Assembly: GCF_001182725.1 (NCBI RefSeq)
Contig: NZ_CWHU01000005.1
Span: 62,001-126,000, forward strand
Length of the DNA: 64,000 nucleotides
DNA from: Anaerococcus jeddahensis
Lineage (GTDB): Bacteria > Bacillota > Clostridia > Tissierellales > Peptoniphilaceae
Reading direction: 5' to 3'
Positions within the stretch are counted from its first letter, which is position 1. Each line of letters starts with the position of its first letter. The notes beneath the pieces were generated by a model. That model was not told the origin of the DNA and made no database searches. It saw only the letters and a list, made by a program, of their open reading frames with translations. This document shows positions 36,570 through 45,300 of the stretch, piece by piece. The translations under genes were made by a program, and so were the position numbers.

Positions 36570-37895
36570 TTATGAAAATAATGGAAGCATATATCTTAGT
36601 AAAAATACTAGGGCAAGTACATAAACAAGTGGTGAAACTTCTTTGCCTTTTCCTGTTAATAATTTTACGCTTGCATATGAAATCATTCCAAAAGCAATTC
36701 CTTCTGCAATTGAGTAAGCAAATGGCATCATGATTATTGTCATAAAGGCTGGGAATGATTCTGTGAAATCTCCAAAATTTATATCAACGATTGAATCTAT
36801 CATAAATAATCCTACCATAACTAGGGCAGCTGCAGTAGCTTGGGCTGGAATTATTGTAATTAATGGATAGAAAAATATTGATAGGAAGAAACAAAATCCT
36901 GTTGAAAGTGCAGTTAGTCCTGTTCTTCCTCCTTCTGCAACTCCTGTTGCACTTTCTACAAAAGTTGTTACAGTTGATGTTCCCAAAATTGATCCTAGGG
37001 TTGTTCCAATACTATCAGCCAAAAGAGCACGGCCAGCATTTGGCAATTCTCCATTTTCATCTAACATTCCTGCCTTTGTAGCAACTCCTGTTAAAGTTCC
37101 TACTGTGTCAAATAAGTCTACAAATAAAAATGCAAATACAACAGAAAACATTTCAAATGAAAATACTGATGATAAATCAAGTTTGAAAAATATTGGGCTA
37201 AGTGATGGAGGAAGTTGAATAAGTCCTCCTTCTGGAATCTTGCTTACTCCTGTAAAAAGAGCAATAATTGTAGAAATTACAATTCCTATTAACAAGGCTC
37301 CCTTTGTTTTTCTTGCAGTTAAAACTGCCATAATTAAAAGTCCTATAAAAAATATAAAACTTTCTTTGCTAACTAAATTTCCAAGGCCAAGGCCTATATC
37401 ATTTTTTACAATTACTGTTGAATTTAATAAACCGATTAGGGCAATAAATAAGCCGATTCCTACAGACACTGCTGTTTTTAAACTTCTTGGAATGGCATTA
37501 AAAATTGCTTCACGCACATTAAAAAATGTCAATAATATAAAAATAATTCCTTCTATAAAAACGGCTGCTAGTGCAAATTCCCAACTTTTTCCCATAGTCA
37601 TTACAACCGTATAGGTGAAAAATGCGTTTAGTCCCATTCCTGGAGCAAGGGCGAAGGGAAGATTTGCATAAAATGCCATAATTATAATTGCAATAATTGA
37701 TGAAATAATTGTTGCAGTGAAAACTGCTCCCTTATCCATGCCAGCATCTCCCAAAATTTGTGGATTTACTGCCAAAATATAAGACATGGTCATAAATGTT
37801 GTTATTCCTGCCATAATTTCAGTTTTAACATCAGTTTTGTGTTCTTTTAATCTGAAAATTTTATTGACAAGTGATTTGTTCGAATTTTTTTCCAT
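36570..37895 (-). CDS. NCS2/AzgA-type purine permease
   Basis: The 441-aa protein has 12 or more helices and family motifs GITTFMTMSYILAVNP near the N-terminus, FALAPGMGLNAFFTYTV, and FVDLFDTVGTLTGVATKAG, GTSTVTTFVESATGVAEGGR. It fits the AzgA-like PbuG/PbuO subgroup, which imports hypoxanthine, guanine or adenine with protons. GGAGGAAT precedes the ATG and TATAAT lies about 30 nt further upstream on the minus strand. It complements the xpt salvage enzyme functionally; no riboswitch is visible. Confidence 0.92.
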   Translation of the reverse strand: MEKNSNKSLVNKIFRLKEHKTDVKTEIMAGITTFMTMSYILAVNPQILGDAGMDKGAVFTATIISSIIAIIIMAFYANLPFALAPGMGLNAFFTYTVVMTMGKSWEFALAAVFIEGIIFILLTFFNVREAIFNAIPRSLKTAVSVGIGLFIALIGLLNSTVIVKNDIGLGLGNLVSKESFIFFIGLLIMAVLTARKTKGALLIGIVISTIIALFTGVSKIPEGGLIQLPPSLSPIFFKLDLSSVFSFEMFSVVFAFLFVDLFDTVGTLTGVATKAGMLDENGELPNAGRALLADSIGTTLGSILGTSTVTTFVESATGVAEGGRTGLTALSTGFCFFLSIFFYPLITIIPAQATAAALVMVGLFMIDSIVDINFGDFTESFPAFMTIIMMPFAYSIAEGIAFGMISYASVKLLTGKGKEVSPLVYVLALVFLLRYMLPLFS

Positions 37896-37994
37896 AATTC
37901 CTCCTTTTTTTCGCCCATATTATACCCTAATTACTTTACTTAATCACTTTATTTTTTTATAAATATCTCTTATAATATATGCAAGGAGGAAGTT

Positions 37995-39248
37995 TTGACG
38001 ACAAAAAATATAATTGAGTTAATTGTAATGATTGTTGGAATTTTATTTTCCGCATTTTTTTCATCTTCTGAAACTGCAATTACATCTATAAATAAATTTA
38101 AATTAAGGCAGCTTGAAGAAAAGGGTGTAAAAAATGCATCATTACTTAGAAAACTCGTTGATGATAGCCAAAATACCATTACAACAATTCTTGTTGGAAA
38201 TAATATAGTAAATATTCTTACAACAACTATAGCAACACTTTTTTTTACTGATATTTTTGGAGGAGCAGGAGCGGCGATTTCCACAATTGTTGTAACCATA
38301 ACTGTATTAATTTTTGGTGAAATCACTCCAAAACTTGCAGCTCAAATAAACAGCGAAAAAATGGGTCTTAAATTTTCTAAGGCTATTTTTATTATTTCTA
38401 TAATTTTAAAACCTACAGTAATTTTACTCGGAATTTTTACCAAATATCTTACCAAAAAAATGTCCGATGGGGCAGAAAATTCTGATAAGGTGACTGAAGA
38501 AGATTTGAAAACCATAGTTGATGTTGGTGAAGAGCAAGGTGTTATTAATAATGAAGAAAGTGAAATTATAAATAATGTTTTTGATTTCGGCGGATCTTTT
38601 GCATCAGATATTATGACTCCAAGAACAAATATGGAAGCGATAGCAATAGATTCTACAAAAGAAGAATTGGATAAGTTTTTAATTGAGTGCAAACATTCAA
38701 GAATTCCAGTTTATGGAGAAAGCATTGATAATATTGTTGGAGTTTTGCACATGAAAGATATAGTAACTTTTGTTGCTGAAGGTCGCGAGGCAATTTTAAA
38801 AGATATGGTCAGGCAAACTTACTACGCCTACGAAAATATGAATATAATTGATCTTTTTAAATCAATGAAAAAAATGAACGTTTCACTTGCCATTGTTGTT
38901 GATGAGTATGGTGGAACGGAAGGACTTGTTTCAATTGAAGATATAATTGAGGAGCTTGTTGGAGATATTTATGATGAATATGATCCTGCTGATGAGAAAG
39001 TCTACAAAGTTTCTGACAATGAATTTATAGTTGATGCAAGCATGCACATAAATGATTTTAATGATTATTTTGATAAAAATTTAAAGGAAGTTAAAAACGA
39101 TTCGGTTGGAGGTTTGGTTATTGATTATCTTAACCGTCTGCCAATAACTGGAGATGTTGTAAAGATTGATGATGTTACTTTAATTTGTGAAAAAGTTGAA
39201 CGTTACAAGATAAATTTACTAAGGGTAAAATTTAACAGCGAAAGTTAG
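37995..39248 (+). CDS. CNNM/CorC-type hemolysin-family protein (DUF21 + CBS pair)
   Basis: The 417-aa protein has a DUF21 membrane domain (residues about 5-165, with SSSETAITSINKFKLRQL and ALILFGEITPKLAA-like VLIFGEITPKLAAQ), two CBS domains (about 195-320, with MTPRTNMEAI and VVDEYGGTEGLVSIEDIIEELVG), and a C-terminal CorC_HlyC domain. Such proteins take part in Mg2+ export or magnesium homeostasis; 'hemolysin' is historical. The start is TTG, chosen because AAGGAGG lies 5 nt upstream. Confidence 0.9.
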   Translation: MTTKNIIELIVMIVGILFSAFFSSSETAITSINKFKLRQLEEKGVKNASLLRKLVDDSQNTITTILVGNNIVNILTTTIATLFFTDIFGGAGAAISTIVVTITVLIFGEITPKLAAQINSEKMGLKFSKAIFIISIILKPTVILLGIFTKYLTKKMSDGAENSDKVTEEDLKTIVDVGEEQGVINNEESEIINNVFDFGGSFASDIMTPRTNMEAIAIDSTKEELDKFLIECKHSRIPVYGESIDNIVGVLHMKDIVTFVAEGREAILKDMVRQTYYAYENMNIIDLFKSMKKMNVSLAIVVDEYGGTEGLVSIEDIIEELVGDIYDEYDPADEKVYKVSDNEFIVDASMHINDFNDYFDKNLKEVKNDSVGGLVIDYLNRLPITGDVVKIDDVTLICEKVERYKINLLRVKFNSES

Positions 39249-39255
39249 AGGTTTT

Positions 39256-40911
39256 ATGAAACAAACAGTTTATATTACAGGTCACAAAAATCCAGATACT
39301 GATTCTATTTGCTCAGCTCTTGCCTATGCAAATTTAAAAAATAGGCTAGGTGATACAGAAGCAATTCCAATTAGGCTTGGTCACGTTAATCAAGAAACCC
39401 AATTTGTTCTTGATTATTTTGGAGTAAAGGCTCCCCTTCATAAGGATTCAATGAAACTTCAAATAAAAGATATTGATTACGACAATTCTTACAATGTGGA
39501 TGAGTCTCTTCCAATTAGAAATGCCTGGTCAATAATTCAAGAAAATAAATTGAATTCTTTGTTTGTAGTTGATGAAAATGAAAAATTAATCGGAGTAGCA
39601 TCCCTTTCAAATTTGACCCATTCATACATGGAAGTTTGGGATGATGGGATTATTGGAAGGACTCACACTCCTCTTGAAAATATAGTAGATATTTTATCAG
39701 CAAAAATTGTTGTAAATCCTAAAAATCCTAGAGCATTTACAGGAAAAATGATGGTTTATGCCATGAATGAAAAAGATTCACCAAAAAATTCCTTGGTTGG
39801 GGATGGAGATTTGGTTATAACTGGAAATAGGCTTGAAGCTCAAGAATATCTAATAAATACAAATATTTCCCTAATAATTTTGACAAATGGGTCAGAAATG
39901 AAAGAGGATTTAATAAAAGAAGCTGAAAAAAATAATATTACAATTATTTCAACTGAATATGATACTTTTATGACTGCAAGACTTTTGCCAATGGCAGTTC
40001 CAATTGCAAATGTAATGAGTACTGAAAATTTAGTTTATTTTTCACCAGAAGATACAGTTGATACAGTTCGTGAGGTAATGGGGAAAACTAGATTTAGGTC
40101 TTATCCAATTGTTGATGCAAGGGGAAGGGTTCTTGGGGCAATTTCAAGATACCATTTGATTTCAGATGAAAAGAAAAAATTAATTTTGGTTGACCACAAC
40201 GAAAGAAACCAATCAGTTGATGATATTGATTATGCAGAAATTATTGAAATAATTGACCACCACAGAGTTGCAAATGTCGTTACAAACCAACCCCTATTTT
40301 TTAGGGCAGAACCTGTGGGATCAACTGCAACAATTGTAGCAAAAATGTTTTTTGAATCTGGAATTAGACCAACAAAAGAAATTGCAGGCCTTCTTTCAGC
40401 AGCTATAATTTCTGATACTCTTTTATTTAGGTCTCCTACAACAACAGAAACTGACAAAAGAGTTTTAAATAGACTTACAAAAATTGCAGATATAAATCCA
40501 GAAGAATTTGCAATGAAGATGTTTAAGGCTGGAACAAGTTTAAAAAATAAATCGCCAGAAGATTTGATTGATGGGGATGTAAAGGCCTTTACAATTGGCG
40601 ATGATAAAATTAGGGTTGGACAAGTTATGACCATGAATCCAGAAGAGCTTAATCCAATAAAAGATAAGCTTACAAGTTTAATGGAAGAAAGAATTCATGC
40701 TAAGGGAGAAAACACCTTTGTTCTTGTCCTTACAGATATTTTTAACAAAAAATCTGAGCTTTTGGTTGTAGGAAATTATTTAAGTGATATAGAAAATGTT
40801 TTTGGAAACAAGGTAAAAAATGGAACGATTTCAGCTCCAGGAGTTTTATCAAGAAAAAAACAAGTTATACCAAAACTAACTGAAGCTATTATGAATTCAC
40901 ATAATAATTAA
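39256..40911 (+). CDS. ppaC: Manganese-dependent family II inorganic pyrophosphatase with CBS and DRTGG domains
   Basis: The 551-aa protein starts TVYITGHKNPDTDSICSALAY (DHH motifs), is interrupted by CBS 1 (about 70-125), a DRTGG domain (about 135-245) and CBS 2 (about 250-305), then resumes the DHH domain with VDHNE and IDHHRVAN and ends in DHHA2 with the phosphate-binding SRKKQVIPKL. It hydrolyses PPi to two phosphates; in this subfamily adenine nucleotides, including Ap4A-type ligands, bind the inserted domains and alter activity. It follows the CNNM gene by 7 nt. Confidence 0.94.
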   Translation: MKQTVYITGHKNPDTDSICSALAYANLKNRLGDTEAIPIRLGHVNQETQFVLDYFGVKAPLHKDSMKLQIKDIDYDNSYNVDESLPIRNAWSIIQENKLNSLFVVDENEKLIGVASLSNLTHSYMEVWDDGIIGRTHTPLENIVDILSAKIVVNPKNPRAFTGKMMVYAMNEKDSPKNSLVGDGDLVITGNRLEAQEYLINTNISLIILTNGSEMKEDLIKEAEKNNITIISTEYDTFMTARLLPMAVPIANVMSTENLVYFSPEDTVDTVREVMGKTRFRSYPIVDARGRVLGAISRYHLISDEKKKLILVDHNERNQSVDDIDYAEIIEIIDHHRVANVVTNQPLFFRAEPVGSTATIVAKMFFESGIRPTKEIAGLLSAAIISDTLLFRSPTTTETDKRVLNRLTKIADINPEEFAMKMFKAGTSLKNKSPEDLIDGDVKAFTIGDDKIRVGQVMTMNPEELNPIKDKLTSLMEERIHAKGENTFVLVLTDIFNKKSELLVVGNYLSDIENVFGNKVKNGTISAPGVLSRKKQVIPKLTEAIMNSHNN

Positions 40912-40912
40912 C

Positions 40913-40941
40913 TTTACTGAAAAAAATATCTGTGCTATAAT
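40913..40941 (+). promoter_or_regulatory. Promoter of the aro leader
   Basis: TTTACT and TATAAT with 17-nt spacing and an extended -10 TGC, so the transcript would start near 40948, about 22 nt before the leader ORF. Confidence 0.65.
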
Positions 40942-40969
40942 ATAAAAAAATTTAAAACAGGAGAAAATA

Positions 40970-41062
40970 ATGAAAAACTTAAATTTTGCACAAAATAGCT
41001 TTTACTTTTTTAACTTTACTTTTGACAAAAGTAAGGCTATTTATCATGTGCAAAATTTTTAA
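40970..41062 (+). CDS. Phe-rich leader peptide of the aroF-aroC-pheA operon
   Basis: This 30-codon ORF has its own ribosome binding site (CAGGAG at 40959-40963) and encodes a peptide with Phe at positions 6, 11, 13, 14, 16, 18 and 30 and Tyr at 12 and 25; residues 11-18 read FYFFNFTF. Its codons overlap a long imperfect hairpin (40981-40999 with 41036-41058), and a strong terminator begins 25 nt after the stop codon. This is the classic layout of a translation-dependent attenuator that reads charged tRNA-Phe. Downstream genes make chorismate and commit it to Phe, which fits. Function is inferred from layout; no family match is claimed. Confidence 0.8.
   Translation: MKNLNFAQNSFYFFNFTFDKSKAIYHVQNF
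40981..41058 (+). promoter_or_regulatory. Attenuator hairpin over the leader ORF (alternate structures)
   Basis: AAATTTTGCACA (40981-40992) pairs perfectly with TGTGCAAAATTT (41047-41058), and AAATAGC (40993-40999) with GCTATTT (41036-41042). GGCTATT (41035-41041) in the right arm can instead pair with AATAGCC (41098-41104) in the terminator loop and right arm. The two states exclude each other, as expected for terminator/antiterminator switching. Confidence 0.65.
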
Positions 41063-41086
41063 AAGATTTAAGTTTTTTTGAATTTT

Positions 41087-41118
41087 AGCTTCTTGGTAAT
41101 AGCCAAGAAGCTTTTTTA
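41087..41118 (+). terminator. Attenuator terminator before aroF
   Basis: AGCTTCTTGG / CCAAGAAGCT perfect 10-bp stem with a 6-nt loop (TAATAG), followed by a T-run, 31 nt ahead of the aroF ATG. Confidence 0.92.
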
Positions 41119-41148
41119 ATTATTTGGAAAAAAATTAGGAGGAAAATT

Positions 41149-42159
41149 ATGATTATTAAATTAAAAAATAATGCAAATGAAAAAGAAGTTCAAGATCTTA
41201 TAAAAGAAATTGAAGATATGGGACTTAAAGTAAGCAAGGCAGTTGGTTTTAAAACAACAATTTTGGGACTTTTGGGAGATACATCCAAGGTTTCAAAGGA
41301 TGATATGAAATCAAAAAATGTTGTTGACGATGTAATAAGAATCCAAGAACCTTACAAAAAAGCAAACAGAAAATTTCACCCAGAAGATACAATAATTACT
41401 CTTGAAAATGGAACAAAAATCGGGGGAGGTTCTTTTGTTTATATGGCAGGACCATGTTCTGTTGAAAGTGAAGAGCAAATTTTATCAATTGCCAAAAAAA
41501 TAAAAAAATCTGGTGCAACAATTTTAAGAGGTGGAGCTTTTAAACCAAGAACAAGCCCATATTCTTTCCAAGGTTATGGAAAAAAAGCCATTGATTATCT
41601 TGTAAAAGCAAAAGAGGAAACTGGTCTTGCCCTTGTTTCAGAAATTATGGAAATAAACCAATTAAAATATTTTGACGATGTAGATATTTTGCAAGTTGGA
41701 GCAAGAAATATGCAAAATTTTGATTTGTTGAAGGCACTTGGCGAAACTGATAAGCCAATTTTATTAAAAAGAGGTTTGGCTGCAACTTATGAAGAATTAT
41801 TGATGGCAGCAGAATATATAATGAGCAGGGGAAATACAAAAGTAATTCTTTGCGAAAGAGGAATTAGAACTTTTGAAACTGCAACAAGAAATACTTTGGA
41901 CGTTACTGCGGTACCATTTTTACATGAAAAAACTCACCTTCCTGTAATAATTGATCCATCTCATGCAGCTGGAATTGCAAGATATGTAAAAGATTTGTCC
42001 CTTTCTGCGGCAGCTGTTGGAGCAGATGGACTTATGATTGAAGTTCACGAAAATCCTTCCAAGGCATTTTCAGACGGGGCCCAATGTGTTATTCCAGATG
42101 AGTTTGATAAGATTTTAAAAGCAAGCAAAAAAATCCATGATTTAAGAAAGGAATTCTAA
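41149..42159 (+). CDS. aroF: 3-deoxy-7-phosphoheptulonate (DAHP) synthase
   Basis: The 336-aa protein has an N-terminal ferredoxin-like regulatory domain (about residues 1-68) and a TIM-barrel DAHP synthase domain of the I-beta type, with YMAGPCSVESEEQI, LRGGAFKPRTSPYSFQG, KRGLAATYEELLMAAEYI and PVIIDPSHAAG. It condenses PEP and erythrose-4-phosphate, the first step to chorismate. AGGAGG lies 7 nt before the ATG. It is the first structural gene behind the Phe attenuator. Confidence 0.96.
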   Translation: MIIKLKNNANEKEVQDLIKEIEDMGLKVSKAVGFKTTILGLLGDTSKVSKDDMKSKNVVDDVIRIQEPYKKANRKFHPEDTIITLENGTKIGGGSFVYMAGPCSVESEEQILSIAKKIKKSGATILRGGAFKPRTSPYSFQGYGKKAIDYLVKAKEETGLALVSEIMEINQLKYFDDVDILQVGARNMQNFDLLKALGETDKPILLKRGLAATYEELLMAAEYIMSRGNTKVILCERGIRTFETATRNTLDVTAVPFLHEKTHLPVIIDPSHAAGIARYVKDLSLSAAAVGADGLMIEVHENPSKAFSDGAQCVIPDEFDKILKASKKIHDLRKEF

Positions 42160-42160
42160 A

Positions 42161-43237
42161 ATGAGCCAAAGCTTTGGAAAAAATTTAAAAGTTACTATAT
42201 TTGGATCAAGCCACCAAGAATATATGGGGGTTGTGATGGATAATGTAAAAATTGGTTTTGAAATTGATATGGAAAAACTAGACCATTTTATGCAAAGAAG
42301 AGCTCCGGGTAAATCAAAATTTACCACAAAAAGAAATGAAGCCGACCAAGCTATTTTTATTTCTGGAGTAAAGGAAAATAAAATAATTTCAAAAACCATA
42401 ACAGCCCTTATAAAAAACAAGGATTACAAATCCAAAGATTATGATAATTTAAATGATATTCCAAGGCCATCTCATGCAGATTACACTAGTTTTATAAAAT
42501 ATGGAAGCGAAATGGATATGAATGGTTCTGGTCCATTTTCTGGAAGATTGACTGCGCCATTTTGCCTTGCAGGGGCAATTGCCAAGCAAATTTTGGAAGA
42601 TGATGGGATAAAAATTTCATCTAGGATCAAAAATATTGGCGGAATTGAAGATAAAAAACTTGATTTGGCAAATCCTCCCATGGATGATTTAGAAAAAATT
42701 TCTCAAAAAGAAATTCCTCTTTTGGATGGGAAAAAAGAAGATGAGATAAGAAAGCTTTTGGAAGAGGTTAAAAGCGAAGGGGATTCTCTTGGTGGAATTT
42801 GCCAAGTTTTTGGAGAAAATATTCCAGAGGGTTTGGGAGAGCCTTTGTTTGATTCTTTTGAGGCAAATATTTCCTATCTTTCTTTTGGAGTTCCAGGACT
42901 TAGGGCAATTTCTTTTGGGGAGGGACTTTCTTCAATAAATATGAGAGGCTCAGCCCACAACGACCAATTTGAAATCAAAGACGGGAAAGTTAGAACTCTT
43001 ACCAATAATGCTGGTGGAGTTGTCGGCGGAATTACAAATGGTATGCCAGTTGTTTTCGATTTAATTTTTAAGCCGACTCCATCAATTTCCCTTGCTCAAA
43101 AATCTTTTTCTATAAAAGAGAAAAAAGAGAAAATTTTACAAATTAAGGGCCGTCACGATCCTTGTTTTTGCTTAAGAACACCCCCAATTGGAGAATCAAT
43201 CCTCGCTTTAACAGTATTGGACTTTTTAAATGAGTGA
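42161..43237 (+). CDS. aroC: Chorismate synthase
   Basis: The 358-aa protein shows the chorismate synthase motifs GSSHQEYMGVVMDN at the N-terminus, RRAPGKSKFTTKRNEAD, RPSHADYTSFIKYG, GSGPFSGRLTAPFCLAGAIAKQ and GRHDPCFCLRTPPIGE near the C-terminus. It turns EPSP into chorismate with reduced FMN. The ATG follows the aroF stop after 1 nt. The intermediate shikimate genes (aroB, D, E, K, A) are not in this window. Confidence 0.95.
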   Translation: MSQSFGKNLKVTIFGSSHQEYMGVVMDNVKIGFEIDMEKLDHFMQRRAPGKSKFTTKRNEADQAIFISGVKENKIISKTITALIKNKDYKSKDYDNLNDIPRPSHADYTSFIKYGSEMDMNGSGPFSGRLTAPFCLAGAIAKQILEDDGIKISSRIKNIGGIEDKKLDLANPPMDDLEKISQKEIPLLDGKKEDEIRKLLEEVKSEGDSLGGICQVFGENIPEGLGEPLFDSFEANISYLSFGVPGLRAISFGEGLSSINMRGSAHNDQFEIKDGKVRTLTNNAGGVVGGITNGMPVVFDLIFKPTPSISLAQKSFSIKEKKEKILQIKGRHDPCFCLRTPPIGESILALTVLDFLNE

Positions 43238-44270
43238 AAATATGAAAAAACTTATTAAAGATTTAGAAAAAGAAAATTTTAGTAGAGAAGATCTGGAAAA
43301 AATCGATAAAATTATAAAAGAAAAATACAAAAATTATTTGATGGAACTTGATGATGGCGATTTTTCCAAAAATCTTCAAGATAAAATTATAAATGAAAAT
43401 TTTCCCAAAAAAGGAAAGATAGGTCTTGGAGGAGCTAAGGGATCTTATGCCGACCAAGTTGGAAATATTATTTTTCCTAAAGGCGAGATGAAATATTTTA
43501 AACAATTTGACCAAATTTTAGATGCAATTGATAAAAAAGAGTGTGATTTTGGGATTTTACCTTTGGAAAATTCTTCCTTTGGTTCTGTAAAAGAAGTTTA
43601 TAATTTGATGCTTGAAAGAAATTTTTACATTATTGGAAGTTATAAGCTTGACATTAACCATTATCTTCTTGGAAATTTGGATGCAAATTTATCCGATATT
43701 AAAAAAGTTTACTCTCATCCCCAAGCTTTGGGTCAGTGCGGAAAATATATCAAAAGATATGGTTTCATTCCTAAAGAATATTATAATACGGCTCTTTCTG
43801 CAAAATTTATTAAAGATAAAAAGGATAATAGTCTTGGGGCAATAGGGTCAAAATTTGCAGGGGAAATTTATGACCTTAAAATTCTTGATGAAAATATCCA
43901 AAATCAGTCAAATAATTATACAAGATTTATAATTGTAGCCAAGGACTTAAAAATTTATAAAGATGCCGATAAAATTTCTGTAAGATTAAAAGCTCTTGAT
44001 AAACCGGGATCTCTTATAAATATTGTTGAAAAATTTAAAATTTTGGGTGTAAATATGACCAAACTTGAATCATCCCCAATACCGGGATCTGATTTTGAAT
44101 TTGTTTTTTATTTTGATTTCCAAGGATCTGTTAATGAAAAAAGAATTAAAATTCTTTTGGATTTTTTAAAGGAAAAGGCAAGAGATTTTGTTTTTATGGG
44201 AGCTTACATAGACTTTAGCAAGGTAGTTGACAAAAATAAAAATACCTTGTATAATCAAAATAACTTATAA
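43230..44270 (+). CDS. pheA: Prephenate dehydratase with ACT domain and N-terminal extension
   Basis: The 346-aa protein has a PDT domain from about residue 61 to 240 (GLGGAKGSYADQVGN, FGILPLENSSFGSVKEVYNLM, YSHPQALGQC, NNYTRFIIVAKD) and a C-terminal ACT domain (about 248-335, with LKALDKPGSLINIVEKFKI and the Phe-site variant KLESSPIPGSDFEFVFY). It makes phenylpyruvate. The first 60 residues are helical and charged; they resemble a worn-down chorismate mutase domain, but I see no convincing active site. It overlaps aroC by 8 nt. Its 3' end contains the promoter for the next unit. Confidence 0.93.
   Translation: MSENMKKLIKDLEKENFSREDLEKIDKIIKEKYKNYLMELDDGDFSKNLQDKIINENFPKKGKIGLGGAKGSYADQVGNIIFPKGEMKYFKQFDQILDAIDKKECDFGILPLENSSFGSVKEVYNLMLERNFYIIGSYKLDINHYLLGNLDANLSDIKKVYSHPQALGQCGKYIKRYGFIPKEYYNTALSAKFIKDKKDNSLGAIGSKFAGEIYDLKILDENIQNQSNNYTRFIIVAKDLKIYKDADKISVRLKALDKPGSLINIVEKFKILGVNMTKLESSPIPGSDFEFVFYFDFQGSVNEKRIKILLDFLKEKARDFVFMGAYIDFSKVVDKNKNTLYNQNNL
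44227..44255 (+). promoter_or_regulatory. Consensus promoter of the trpP T-box, inside pheA
   Basis: TTGACA (44227-44232), 17 nt, TATAAT (44250-44255): a perfect sigma-A promoter within the pheA coding end, giving a start near 44262. Confidence 0.85.
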
Positions 44271-44557
44271 GTTAAAAAAATAAAACTTTGATCAGAAGTA
44301 AGTAAGTTTTATAAATCTTTTATAGAGAGCTTGTGTGTAGTGGAAATAAGCAAAGAAATAAAACTGAATGGATCTGAGAGTGCCGAGGTGAAAAAAGTAC
44401 CCGAGGCCGTCTTCCCACGTTACAGGGATATGATATGAAATTATTTTAAATTAGTATCAGAAAAAAGATGTGTAAAATTTAGAAAATTATTTTACATAAA
44501 AAGGATGGCACCGCGAATTCAACCATTTGCTCCTTTGTGGAGTGGATGGTTTTTTTA
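44262..44557 (+). ncRNA. T-box leader with Trp (UGG) specifier, controlling trpP
   Basis: Stem I begins with the AGAGAGCTTGTG region near 44322 and contains the specifier region CTGAATGGATCTGAGAG, in which TGG (44369-44371) followed by A is the likely specifier codon. The canonical T-box AAGGATGGCACCGCG lies at 44501-44515 and is followed by a terminator (44521-44557), so the antiterminator can displace it when uncharged tRNA-Trp binds. This agrees with a downstream tryptophan transporter. Confidence 0.93.
44521..44557 (+). terminator. T-box-controlled terminator
   Basis: AACCAT...CTCC / GGAG...ATGGTT stem followed by a T-run; its left arm overlaps the sequence just after the T-box. Confidence 0.88.
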
Positions 44558-44582
44558 TTGGAAATTTTTAAAGGAGAAGATT

Positions 44583-45104
44583 ATGAAAACAAAAAATATA
44601 ACTCAAGCGTCAATTTTACTTGCTATTGGAACAATACTTCATTTGATTCCAGGATTTGTAGGAATGGTAAAACCAGATTTTATGTTATTTTGTGTCTTTA
44701 TAATTATTATTTTAAATAAGAATTTTAAAACGAGTCTTGCTGTAGGAATAGCTGGAGGAATTTTGGCAGGAATTACTACAAGTGCACCAGGAGGCTTTTT
44801 GCCTAATTTAGTTGATAAAATTGTTTCTTCATTATTTGTATATTTTGCTGTAGTATTTTTGGAAAAAGCAAAAGTCGAAAATATTTTTTCTATTGGATCT
44901 TTATATTTTATTGGAACAGCAATTTCTGGACTTGTATTTTTAATTTTGATGAATATGGCAGGGGCCTTGCCTGAAGGATTTGGTTTAAAATTAATGTTTG
45001 TAAGCCTAGTTCTTCTAACAGCTGGAATAAATATTATTGTTGGCCTATTTTTTGATAAGGTTATGGGAGTTTATAATAAAAATTTTGCAAGAAGTCTAGC
45101 TTAA
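44583..45104 (+). CDS. trpP: Tryptophan transporter TrpP (ECF S-component-like)
   Basis: The 173-aa protein has five to six helices and matches the TrpP family: SILLAIGTILHLIPGFVGMVKPDFML near the N-terminus and AVGIAGGILAGITTSAPGG. It imports tryptophan. AAAGGAGA lies 7 nt before the ATG at 44583; the open frame upstream to 44505 runs through the T-box and its terminator and is not coding. The leader's UGG specifier supports the substrate assignment. Confidence 0.92.
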   Translation: MKTKNITQASILLAIGTILHLIPGFVGMVKPDFMLFCVFIIIILNKNFKTSLAVGIAGGILAGITTSAPGGFLPNLVDKIVSSLFVYFAVVFLEKAKVENIFSIGSLYFIGTAISGLVFLILMNMAGALPEGFGLKLMFVSLVLLTAGINIIVGLFFDKVMGVYNKNFARSLA

Positions 45105-45143
45105 TAAGGAATTTATATTTTTACAAGAGGATAAAAAAAGATA

Positions 45144-45188
45144 CTGTTGCAAAATTATTTTTATTAATAGTTTTGCAACAGCTTTTTT
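45144..45188 (+). terminator. Terminator after trpP
   Basis: CTGTTGCAAAA / TTTTGCAACAG 11-bp stem followed by a T-run. Confidence 0.88.
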
Positions 45189-45300
45189 TATTAGATAAAA
45201 AATTTTTTTAAAAAAAATATAAATTACTATTTTATTTTTCAAAAAATAGTTTATAATATTAAGAATGAGCTTATATTAAATAGAAAGAAGGTTTTGTCCT

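Noticed and set aside
37896..37990. Purine riboswitch upstream of the NCS2 permease
   Set aside because: The 95-nt gap has only a -10 element and an RBS; too short and no aptamer motifs.
44505..44582. N-terminal extension of TrpP
   Set aside because: It translates the T-box sequence and its terminator; a proper RBS and ATG are at 44583.
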